Below are positions 1 to 5,419 of a DNA stretch of 9,575 nt, one piece after another. The position numbers were made by a program, and so were the translations under genes. Numbering within the stretch: the stretch's first letter is position 1; every line of letters starts with the position of its first letter. Where the stretch lies: the NCBI GenBank assembly GCA_047639615.1, contig JBLIOL010000225.1:1-9575 (forward strand), in the 5' to 3' direction. Under the pieces are notes generated by a model. It made no database searches. It had not been told where the DNA came from and saw only the letters and a list, made by a program, of their open reading frames with translations. The DNA comes from CAYWNK01 sp047639615. Its GTDB lineage: Bacteria; Planctomycetota; UBA1135; GCA-002686595.

Positions 1-26
1 GCGGCGGCGGCGGCGGCGGCGGCGGC
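1..26 (+). repeat. (GGC)n trinucleotide tract coding poly-Gly in ssb
   Basis: Twenty-six bases of uninterrupted GCG/GGC triplets open the window, encoding eight consecutive Gly codons. Less regular GGN codons continue to about position 56. The tract may extend upstream of the window. In-frame repeat units such as this can gain or lose triplets by slippage without breaking the reading frame, which would change only SSB linker length. Confidence 0.8.
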
Positions 27-110
27 AATGCTGGCGGCGGTGGTGGAGGCGGCGGCTACGGTGCTGCCCCCGGTGCCGACTTCGTCGGCGCCGACGACAC
101 GCCCTTCTAG
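1..110 (+). CDS. ssb: Single-stranded DNA-binding protein SSB, C-terminal end (5' partial)
   Basis: Only the last 35 codons are present, read from position 3 to the TAG at 108-110; the OB-fold lies outside the window. What is visible is a nearly pure glycine run, then YGAAPGADFVGADDTPF and the stop. A disordered Gly-rich linker followed by an acidic tip ending in Pro-Phe is the hallmark of bacterial SSB, whose tip (DDDIPF in E. coli) recruits replication, recombination and repair proteins. The tip here is ADDTPF: the acidic pair and terminal Pro-Phe are kept, but Thr replaces the usual Ile/Leu before them. The gene ends immediately before, and in the same frame as, the molybdopterin synthase reading frame. 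The call rests on the tail alone, so another Gly-rich protein with a coincidental DDTPF end is possible but unlikely. Confidence 0.85.
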   Translation, partial: GGGGGGGGNAGGGGGGGGYGAAPGADFVGADDTPF

Positions 111-112
111 TT

Positions 113-116
113 GGAG
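113..116 (+). promoter_or_regulatory. Shine-Dalgarno GGAG deciding the moaD-moaE start
   Basis: GGAG lies six bases before the GTG at 123 and overlaps the bases just after the ssb stop codon. It fits a GTG start at 123. The TTG at 111, directly after the ssb TAG, has no such element upstream. This is the clearest ribosome-binding site in the window; most other starts here lack one. Confidence 0.5.
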
Positions 117-122
117 CAACGA

Positions 123-833
123 GTGCGACTCGAAGTCAAACTCTTCGCCGTCTTGGCCGAACGGGCCGGGGCGGCGAGTCTCGTTCTAGAGGACCTCGAC
201 GCGGGCCTCAGCGTGGGGGAACTCAAACTCGAGCTCGCTCGCCGGCATCCCGAGTTGGGTTCCCTCGAGTACGTGGCCGGCGTATTAGGCACCAGCTACG
301 CCCCGGATTCGCGCACCATCGCCGAGGGCGATGAGGTGGCCTTCCTGCCGCCCGTCTCAGGTGGCGCGCCGGATTACGAGCGCGGGGAGTTCCTGCTCAG
401 CGCCGAGCCGCTCGACGCAGGTGCCCTCTCCATGGCGGTCCAGCACGACAGCTGCGGGGCCGTGGTGACCTTCACGGGCCTGACCCGCGAGCGCAACCGT
501 GAGCAGGACGTGGCGCGCCTGGATTACGAGGCCTTCGAGGCCATGACCGGGCCCGAGATGCAGCGCATCTTCAGCGACTGCCTGGCGCTGCACGGGCCGG
601 CAGCTGATCCTGAGGCGGAGCCTGCGGAGCGCGCTCTGCGCATGCTCTGCGCCCACCGCACGGGCGTGGTGGGGGTCGGCGAGCCCTCGGTGGTGATCGC
701 CGTGGCCAGTCCCCACCGGGATGCGGCTTTCCAGGCTGCGCGCTACCTGATCGACACGCTCAAGGAGCGCCTGCCGGTCTGGAAGAAAGAGGTCTACGCA
801 GATGGCCACCATTGGATCGGGGATCGGTCGTAG
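123..833 (+). CDS. moaDE: Fused molybdopterin synthase, MoaD-MoaE single chain
   Basis: Molybdopterin synthase inserts two sulfurs into cPMP in molybdenum cofactor synthesis. It is normally two proteins: MoaD, the sulfur carrier with a C-terminal Gly-Gly thiocarboxylate, and MoaE, the catalytic subunit. Here both lie in one 236-residue chain from GTG 123. Residues about 1-81 are MoaD, a ubiquitin-like fold ending FLPPVSGG, with Gly-Gly at 80-81. Residues about 95-236 are MoaE, with GAVVTFTGLTR, LDYEAFEAM, AHRTG, SPHRDAAF and LIDTLKERLPVWKKE. The Lys in TLKE and the first Lys in WKKE match E. coli MoaE Lys119 and Lys126. A loop of roughly 15 residues, rich in Ala and acidic residues, precedes AHRTG. 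The MoaD Gly-Gly can only be activated if it is C-terminal, so processing after it is inferred; M. tuberculosis MoaX is a known precedent. A TTG at 111 would add four residues. It sits directly behind ssb, but no other moa gene is nearby. Confidence 0.9.
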   Translation: MRLEVKLFAVLAERAGAASLVLEDLDAGLSVGELKLELARRHPELGSLEYVAGVLGTSYAPDSRTIAEGDEVAFLPPVSGGAPDYERGEFLLSAEPLDAGALSMAVQHDSCGAVVTFTGLTRERNREQDVARLDYEAFEAMTGPEMQRIFSDCLALHGPAADPEAEPAERALRMLCAHRTGVVGVGEPSVVIAVASPHRDAAFQAARYLIDTLKERLPVWKKEVYADGHHWIGDRS

Positions 834-914
834 GTAGGGCCCAGGGCTCGTAACGCGGGGCTCCGGCTGCTATCCTGCTCGGCCCGCAAAAGATCGCACC
901 CACTCGGCCCATCA

Positions 915-961
915 GGCGCCAGCTCGCGGATTTCGCCCCTTTGGGGGCAGGCTGCAGCGCC
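915..961 (+). other. Imperfect stem-loop in the etfQO leader
   Basis: In the 151-base gap between moaD-moaE and etfQO, 915-919 (GGCGC) can pair with 957-961 (GCGCC) and 920-923 (CAGC) with 951-954 (GCTG), leaving a two-base bulge at 955-956. Inside, after an asymmetric internal loop, 935-939 (GCCCC) pairs with 944-948 (GGGGC) around TTTG. The structure ends 23 bases before the etfQO ATG. No T-run follows, so it does not look like a terminator. It could be a leader structure or chance pairing in GC-rich DNA. The rest of the gap shows no convincing promoter; TATCCT at 871-876 resembles a -10 box but has no good -35. Confidence 0.3.
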
Positions 962-984
962 GAATTCCCTTCAAGCTTCGGCTT

Positions 985-2685
985 ATGACAGCGCGCATCA
1001 CCTCACTCAACTCGGCAGACGTGGAACGGGAAGAGCTTCCCGTCGACGTGCTCGTTGTCGGCGCAGGTCCTGCGGGCTTGGCCACCGCCATCCAGGTGCA
1101 GCGCCGTCTGCAGGCCGCGGGCGAGAACGAGAAGACGATCCTGGTGATCGACAAGGCCGAGGAGATCGGCCATCACTCGCTCTCCGGCGCGGTCATGAAC
1201 CCGCGCGGGTTGAAGGCACTCTTCCCCGCAGATCTCTTCCCCGATTTCGAGAGCTTGGGTTTTCCCAGTGGCACGGTGATCGAGGACGACTGGGCTGAGA
1301 TTTTGCGAGCCGGCGGCAAGTCCACGGCCCTGCGCGGAATCCTCTGCCCGCCGACGCTCAAGAACCACGGCAACCAGATCGTCAGCCTCAACCGCATGGT
1401 GCGTTGGCTGTCCGAGCAGGCCGAGGCTATGGGCATTGAGATCTACGCTGGCTTCCCCGCTGCGGAGACCTTGCAGGACGAGTCCGGTCGCGTGCTCGGC
1501 GTCGTGACGCGCGACAGCGGCATCGCCAAGGACGGCTCGCAGAAGAGCAGCTTCGAACCGGGCATGCGCATCTTGGCCGACGTGACCGTCTTCGCCGAAG
1601 GCACGCGCGGCAGCCTGGCCAAGCAGCTCTATAAGGACACGCGCCTGGGTCTGATGGAGGGCAAGAACCCGCAGGCCTACGGCACCGGCATCAAGGAACT
1701 CTGGCAGGTCACGCCCGAAATCGGCAAGGAGATGCTCGGCAAGGTCTTCCACACGGGCGGCTATCCCCTCGACACCTCGGCCTACGGCGGCTCCTGGGTC
1801 TACGGCTTCGAAGAGGACAAGCTCTCGATCGGTTTCGTGGTGGCGCTCGATCACACTGACGCCAAGCTCGACCCGCATGCACTCTTCGTGCAGTGGAAGC
1901 AGCACCCGCGCATCGCGCGCCTACTCGAAGGCGGCAAGGTTTTGCGCTACGGCGCGAAGACCATGATCGAGGGCGGATACTTCTCGATGCCCAAGCTGCA
2001 AGGCGACGGCTTCGTGATGGTGGGGGAAGCCGGCGGCTTCCTGAACATCGCCACCTTGAAGGGCCTGCACCTGGCCTTCGAATCCGGCGTCATGGCCGGC
2101 GAGGCCATCGCCGATGCCTTGGCTGCGGGCGACACAAGCGGCGAGAAGCTGTCCAAGTACACGGAGCTCTTCGAAGCCTCCGAAGCGCGCGCCGAGCTCT
2201 GGAAATACCGCAACTACCGCCAAGCCTTCGCCAAGGGCATGTTCGCCGGGTCCGTGGACTTCGGCGTGCAGATGGTCACCGGCGGGCGCGGCCTGGTGGC
2301 GCGTCGCGGCTCCCACGAGGATCACACGACTATGGCCCCCGTGGCCGCGTCTAAGCTGCAGAAGCCGAGCTTCGACGATGGTTGCTCGATGGACAAGCTG
2401 ACCGACGTCTATCACTCGGGTGCCGTGCACGAAGAGGACCAGCCCGCGCATCTGTTGATCCCCGATCCCAGCATCTGCGTGGAGCGCTGCACGCGCGAAT
2501 ACGGTAATCCTTGCCAGCACTTCTGCCCGGCGGCCGTTTACGAATGGCCCGAGGATTCCTCCGGCGTCGTAATCAACGCCAGCAACTGCGTGCACTGCAA
2601 GACCTGCGACATCGCAGACCCTTACGAGAACATTGAGTGGGTCGTGCCCGAAGGCGGCGGCGGACCTAAGTACACCGACCTGTAG
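985..2685 (+). CDS. etfQO: Electron transfer flavoprotein-ubiquinone oxidoreductase (ETF-QO)
   Basis: This 566-residue enzyme passes electrons from reduced ETF, which collects them from acyl-CoA and other dehydrogenases, to the quinone pool at the inner membrane, through FAD and a [4Fe-4S] cluster. The FAD dinucleotide motif VVGAGPAG lies at about 24-31. A second FAD contact region is near VMVGEAGGFLN, followed by LKGLHLAFESG. The C-terminal ferredoxin domain is diagnostic: FCPAAVYE, then NCVHCKTCD at 534-542, then WVVPEGGGGPKY, almost as in human ETFDH. Expected cluster ligands are Cys514, 535, 538 and 541. Further Cys at 498, 502 and 510 (ICVERC and NPC) are absent from the human protein as I recall it. 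Length is close to that of mature family members. ATG 985 leaves a plausible N-terminal extension, but no Shine-Dalgarno is visible. The etfA/etfB partners are not in the window. pepA follows after 15 bases, so the two may be co-transcribed. Confidence 0.95.
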   Translation: MTARITSLNSADVEREELPVDVLVVGAGPAGLATAIQVQRRLQAAGENEKTILVIDKAEEIGHHSLSGAVMNPRGLKALFPADLFPDFESLGFPSGTVIEDDWAEILRAGGKSTALRGILCPPTLKNHGNQIVSLNRMVRWLSEQAEAMGIEIYAGFPAAETLQDESGRVLGVVTRDSGIAKDGSQKSSFEPGMRILADVTVFAEGTRGSLAKQLYKDTRLGLMEGKNPQAYGTGIKELWQVTPEIGKEMLGKVFHTGGYPLDTSAYGGSWVYGFEEDKLSIGFVVALDHTDAKLDPHALFVQWKQHPRIARLLEGGKVLRYGAKTMIEGGYFSMPKLQGDGFVMVGEAGGFLNIATLKGLHLAFESGVMAGEAIADALAAGDTSGEKLSKYTELFEASEARAELWKYRNYRQAFAKGMFAGSVDFGVQMVTGGRGLVARRGSHEDHTTMAPVAASKLQKPSFDDGCSMDKLTDVYHSGAVHEEDQPAHLLIPDPSICVERCTREYGNPCQHFCPAAVYEWPEDSSGVVINASNCVHCKTCDIADPYENIEWVVPEGGGGPKYTDL

Positions 2686-2700
2686 AACATCTACGACTGC

Positions 2701-4167
2701 ATGAAAATCACAACTAGCGACATCAAGACCGTCGCCAAGACCCCGCTCCTCGTCGTCCCCGTACTCGAGGGCCAAGCCGTCAAGTTGCCCAGCGGAGTGA
2801 AGGCTCCCGCTGGATTCGACGCCGGCTTCGAAGCTAAGGAGCGCGCTACCCGTAGCACCTTCTGCGTCAGCGGCCCCGCTACGCGCGTGCTGCTGATCGG
2901 CCTCGGCTCGCCGGAGAAGCTCGACGAAGAGATGCTGCGTCGCGCCGGCGCCTTGGCGGTCAAATTCGCCGAAGGCAATCAGCTCGCCAAGCTCACCATC
3001 TGGGCCGGCGCTTCCTGGAAGGGCACCTCGGTGGAGTCCAGCTGGATCGGTCGTAGTCTTGCAGAAGGCGCCTATCTCGGTGCCTACCGCTACACCGTTG
3101 GCAAGAGCAAGCCCGAGGCTGCCACGTGCAAGCAAACCGTTATCGCCACCGGCGACGCGGGCATCAAGCGCGGCGTGAAGGTCGGCCTGGCCTGCGCCCA
3201 AGCCAGCGCGCTCGCCCGCGATCTGCAGAACGGCGCCGGCAACACGATCACCCCGCGCGCCCTGGCGAGTGCTGCGCGCAAGGTGGCTGCGGGCAGCCCC
3301 AAGATCAGCATTAAGGTGCTCGACGAGCCGGCCATGGCCAAGCTCGGCATGAACCTGCTCCTCGGCGTCAGCGCCGGCAGCGTTGAGCCTGCGCGCATGA
3401 TTCACTTGACCTACAAGCCCAAGGGCAAGAGCCGCGGCAGAATCGCCTTAGTGGGCAAGGGTCTGACCTTCGACGCCGGCGGCCTGTCGATCAAGCCCTC
3501 CTCCAAGATGGACGAGATGCGCTACGACATGTCCGGTGGAGCCGCCGTCATCGGCGTCTTCGAGGGCCTGGCCAAGCTCGACGTGCCTTTCGAGGTGCAC
3601 GGCATCGTGGGCGCCTCCGAAAACGTGATCGGCCCGGCAGCCACCAAGCCCGGCGACATCCACGCCGCCATGAACGGCACCACGGTCGAGATTCTGAACA
3701 CCGACGCGGAAGGCCGCCTGCTGCTGGCGGACTGTCTCTGCTACGTGGCCCAAAAGGTCAAGCCCGACACGATCCTGGACCTCGCCACCCTGACCGGCGC
3801 CATCATCGTGGCCCTGGGCCACGAGCTCACGGGCCTCTTCGGGAACTCGAAGGAGCTGCAGGAGAGCCTCTACGAGGCCGGCGAGGCCGTTGGCGAGGGC
3901 TGCTGGCCCATGCCGCTACTGGAGGCCCACAAGGCCGCCATGAAGGGCACATCGGCCGATCTGACCAACCTGGGCTCCCCGGCCGTGGGCGCGGGCTCGA
4001 GCACCGCCGCCGCTTTCCTTTCCAACTTTGTTCCGGAGGGCACCGCCTGGTGCCACCTGGATATAGCCGGGAGCGCTTGGAACACGCGCAACCGCGATTG
4101 GGTAGGTGGTCCTCAGGGCTCGGGCGTAGGAACCCGGCTGCTCCTGGAGTACCTTCTACGCCGCTAA
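2701..4167 (+). CDS. pepA: Leucyl aminopeptidase, M17 family (PepA)
   Basis: M17 enzymes are cytosolic, two-metal aminopeptidases, usually hexameric, that remove N-terminal residues during peptide turnover; E. coli PepA also binds DNA. The 488-residue protein has a divergent N-terminal domain (about 1-165) and a conserved catalytic domain (about 170-488). Visible signatures are VGKGLTFDAGGLSIKP, MRYDMSGGAAV and ILNTDAEGRLLLAD. Metal ligands and catalytic residues align at a constant offset of 17 from E. coli: Lys253, Asp258, Lys265, Asp276, Asp335, Glu337 and Arg339. All are present, so the enzyme should be active. Length is normal for the family. ATG 2701 is 15 bases after the etfQO stop. 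No Shine-Dalgarno precedes it, so translation may depend on coupling or on a non-standard initiation route. A role as a site-specific DNA-binding regulator cannot be judged from sequence. Confidence 0.96.
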   Translation: MKITTSDIKTVAKTPLLVVPVLEGQAVKLPSGVKAPAGFDAGFEAKERATRSTFCVSGPATRVLLIGLGSPEKLDEEMLRRAGALAVKFAEGNQLAKLTIWAGASWKGTSVESSWIGRSLAEGAYLGAYRYTVGKSKPEAATCKQTVIATGDAGIKRGVKVGLACAQASALARDLQNGAGNTITPRALASAARKVAAGSPKISIKVLDEPAMAKLGMNLLLGVSAGSVEPARMIHLTYKPKGKSRGRIALVGKGLTFDAGGLSIKPSSKMDEMRYDMSGGAAVIGVFEGLAKLDVPFEVHGIVGASENVIGPAATKPGDIHAAMNGTTVEILNTDAEGRLLLADCLCYVAQKVKPDTILDLATLTGAIIVALGHELTGLFGNSKELQESLYEAGEAVGEGCWPMPLLEAHKAAMKGTSADLTNLGSPAVGAGSSTAAAFLSNFVPEGTAWCHLDIAGSAWNTRNRDWVGGPQGSGVGTRLLLEYLLRR

Positions 4168-4170
4168 ATA

Positions 4171-4202
4171 CGGGCCCCAGCGCCGGTACCCCCTAATTTT
4201 TT
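4171..4202 (+). terminator. Weak candidate terminator after pepA
   Basis: A T6 run at 4197-4202 stands out in this GC-rich sequence. It follows a GC-rich stretch in which GGG at 4172-4174 can pair with CCC at 4189-4191, and CC at 4177-4178 with GG at 4185-4186, around a short loop. The stem is broken by an internal loop, so this is a weak intrinsic terminator at best. If it works, gltA has its own transcript. Confidence 0.25.
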
Positions 4203-4224
4203 CCGACCGATCCCTTCTGTGTCC

Positions 4225-4254
4225 CGCCCAAACCGGGCGATGACTGCATCGTGA
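4225..4254 (+). promoter_or_regulatory. Hairpin plus four-codon mini-ORF in the gltA leader
   Basis: CGCCC at 4225-4229 pairs perfectly with GGGCG at 4235-4239 around AAACC. The next base begins ATG ACT GCA TCG TGA (4240-4254), a four-codon ORF whose TGA overlaps the gltA GTG start (4251) as GTGA. Such a stop/start overlap could couple translation, which would matter because gltA has no Shine-Dalgarno of its own. The mini-ORF also lacks one, so coincidence is quite possible. Confidence 0.3.
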
Positions 4255-5387
4255 CTAAGATCGAACTCGTGCCCGGCCTCGCCGGCATCCCTGCCGCAGA
4301 ATCCGCCGTCAGCTTCATCGACGGCCAGAAAGGCATTCTCGCTTATCGCGGGATCCGGATCGAGGAATTGGCGGAGCACTCCACCTTCGAGGAGACCGTC
4401 TACCTGCTCTGGTACGGCGAATTGCCGACCGCCGACCAGCTGAGCGCCTTCCGCGCCAGCCTGGCTGCCCAGCAGACCTTGCCCGGCTCCGTGGTCGACA
4501 TGGTGCGCGGCCTGCCAACTACCGGCCACCCGATGCAGGCCTTGCAAGCCTCCGTCGCCGGTCTCGGCATGGCCTACGGCCGCCTCGACCTGGCCGATGA
4601 CCAGGCCTGCATGGAAGCCTGCTTGCGCTTGGTGGCTCAGACCCCCGTGCTGATCGCCGCTTTCGAGCGTCATCGCCGCGGACAGGAGTATGTCGAGCCC
4701 AACCCCGAGCTCTCCACCGCTGCCAACTTCCTGACCTGTCTCAACGGCGAGCAGCCGGACGACGTCAAGGAAGGCATCCTGGACTGCGCGCTCGTGCTCC
4801 ACGCGGAGCACACCATGAACGCCTCCACCTTCGCTTGCCGCGTGGTGGCCTCCACGGAGAACGATCCCTACACCTCCACTTCGGGCGCGGTCGGCACCCT
4901 CTTCGGCCCGCTGCACGGTGGCGCCAACGAGCGCGTGCTGCGCCAGCTTGAGGCCATCGGCGGCGCCGATAAGGTCGAGGCTTGGCTCGAAGAGAAGACC
5001 GCCAACAAGGGCAAGGTCATGGGCTTCGGACACCGCGTCTACAAGACCAAGGACCCGCGCGCCAAGAACCTGCAGAAGCTGGTGTCTGGCCTGTTCGACA
5101 AGCACGGCACCACGCCGCTCTACGACACGGCACTGGCTCTCGAGAAAGCTGTGGTCGCCAAGCTCGGCGGCAAGGGCATCCACCCCAACGTCGACTTCTT
5201 CAGTGGCATCGTCTACCAGAAGCTCGGCATCGCCACCGACATGTTCACGCCCATCTTCGCCCTGGCACGCATGCCTGGCTGGCTCGCCCACTGGCGCGAG
5301 CAGATGGCCAACAACCGCCTCTTCCGTCCGGGACAGATCTACGTCGGCAAGCACGACGTGAGCTACGTTCCCATGGACCAGCGCTAG
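4251..5387 (+). CDS. gltA: Citrate synthase
   Basis: It condenses oxaloacetate with acetyl-CoA to citrate, the entry step of the TCA cycle, in the cytosol. The 378-residue chain is the short Bacillus/archaeal-like form (as CitZ or Thermoplasma citrate synthase), not the longer NADH-regulated E. coli type with its extra N-terminal domain. It opens with the family N-terminus GLAGIPAAESAVSFIDG. Key residues follow: His187 in LHAEHTMNAST, catalytic His222 in PLHGGAN, His261 in MGFGHRVYKTKDPR, and catalytic Asp315 in NVDFFSG. Their spacing is almost that of the Thermoplasma enzyme. The C-terminus YVPMDQR is typical. The GTG start gives a normal N-terminus. The paralogue 2-methylcitrate synthase has the same fold; no prp genes are adjacent, so citrate synthase is preferred, though overlap in substrate is possible. 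Confidence 0.95.
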   Translation: MTKIELVPGLAGIPAAESAVSFIDGQKGILAYRGIRIEELAEHSTFEETVYLLWYGELPTADQLSAFRASLAAQQTLPGSVVDMVRGLPTTGHPMQALQASVAGLGMAYGRLDLADDQACMEACLRLVAQTPVLIAAFERHRRGQEYVEPNPELSTAANFLTCLNGEQPDDVKEGILDCALVLHAEHTMNASTFACRVVASTENDPYTSTSGAVGTLFGPLHGGANERVLRQLEAIGGADKVEAWLEEKTANKGKVMGFGHRVYKTKDPRAKNLQKLVSGLFDKHGTTPLYDTALALEKAVVAKLGGKGIHPNVDFFSGIVYQKLGIATDMFTPIFALARMPGWLAHWREQMANNRLFRPGQIYVGKHDVSYVPMDQR

Positions 5388-5392
5388 TTCGC

Positions 5393-5414
5393 TTTGCCGC
5401 CTTCGGGCGGCAGA
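5393..5414 (+). other. Stable UUCG-tetraloop hairpin between gltA and the helicase gene
   Basis: GCCGCC (5396-5401) and GGCGGC (5406-5411) form a perfect stem closed on TTCG, the exceptionally stable C(UUCG)G tetraloop. T5395-A5412, T5394-G5413 and T5393-A5414 extend it to nine pairs. It fills most of the 32-base gap and ends five bases before the helicase ATG. No T-run follows on either strand, so an intrinsic terminator is unlikely. It may protect the upstream mRNA end, or limit ribosome access to the helicase start. Confidence 0.5.
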
Positions 5415-5419
5415 CAAAC

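Noticed and set aside
871..876. TATCCT as a -10 promoter box for etfQO
   Set aside because: No acceptable -35 about 17 bases upstream and no other support.
1003..1905. - strand ORF (300 codons) opposite etfQO
   Set aside because: Antisense shadow of the ETF-QO FAD domain; no motif.
1893..2354. + strand ORF (153 codons) within etfQO in another frame
   Set aside because: Arg-rich out-of-frame translation of a real gene, with no domain or start signal.
1921..3405. Long - strand ORF (494 codons) opposite etfQO and pepA
   Set aside because: It runs antisense to two genes with clear family motifs, spans their boundary, and is a low-complexity His/Ala/Gly-rich translation typical of GC-rich shadow frames.
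4240..4254. Frameshift at the gltA start, with ATG 4240 as the true start
   Set aside because: The GTG 4251 start already gives a normal citrate synthase N-terminus, so no extra residues are needed.
4164..5417. Long - strand ORF (417 codons) opposite gltA
   Set aside because: It is an exact antisense shadow of citrate synthase with the same compositional bias and no recognisable domain.
4982..5419. N-terminal extension of the helicase frame back into gltA
   Set aside because: The extra 146 codons overlap gltA by 405 bases and translate to Arg/Gln/His-rich shadow sequence. The protein makes sense from ATG 5420.
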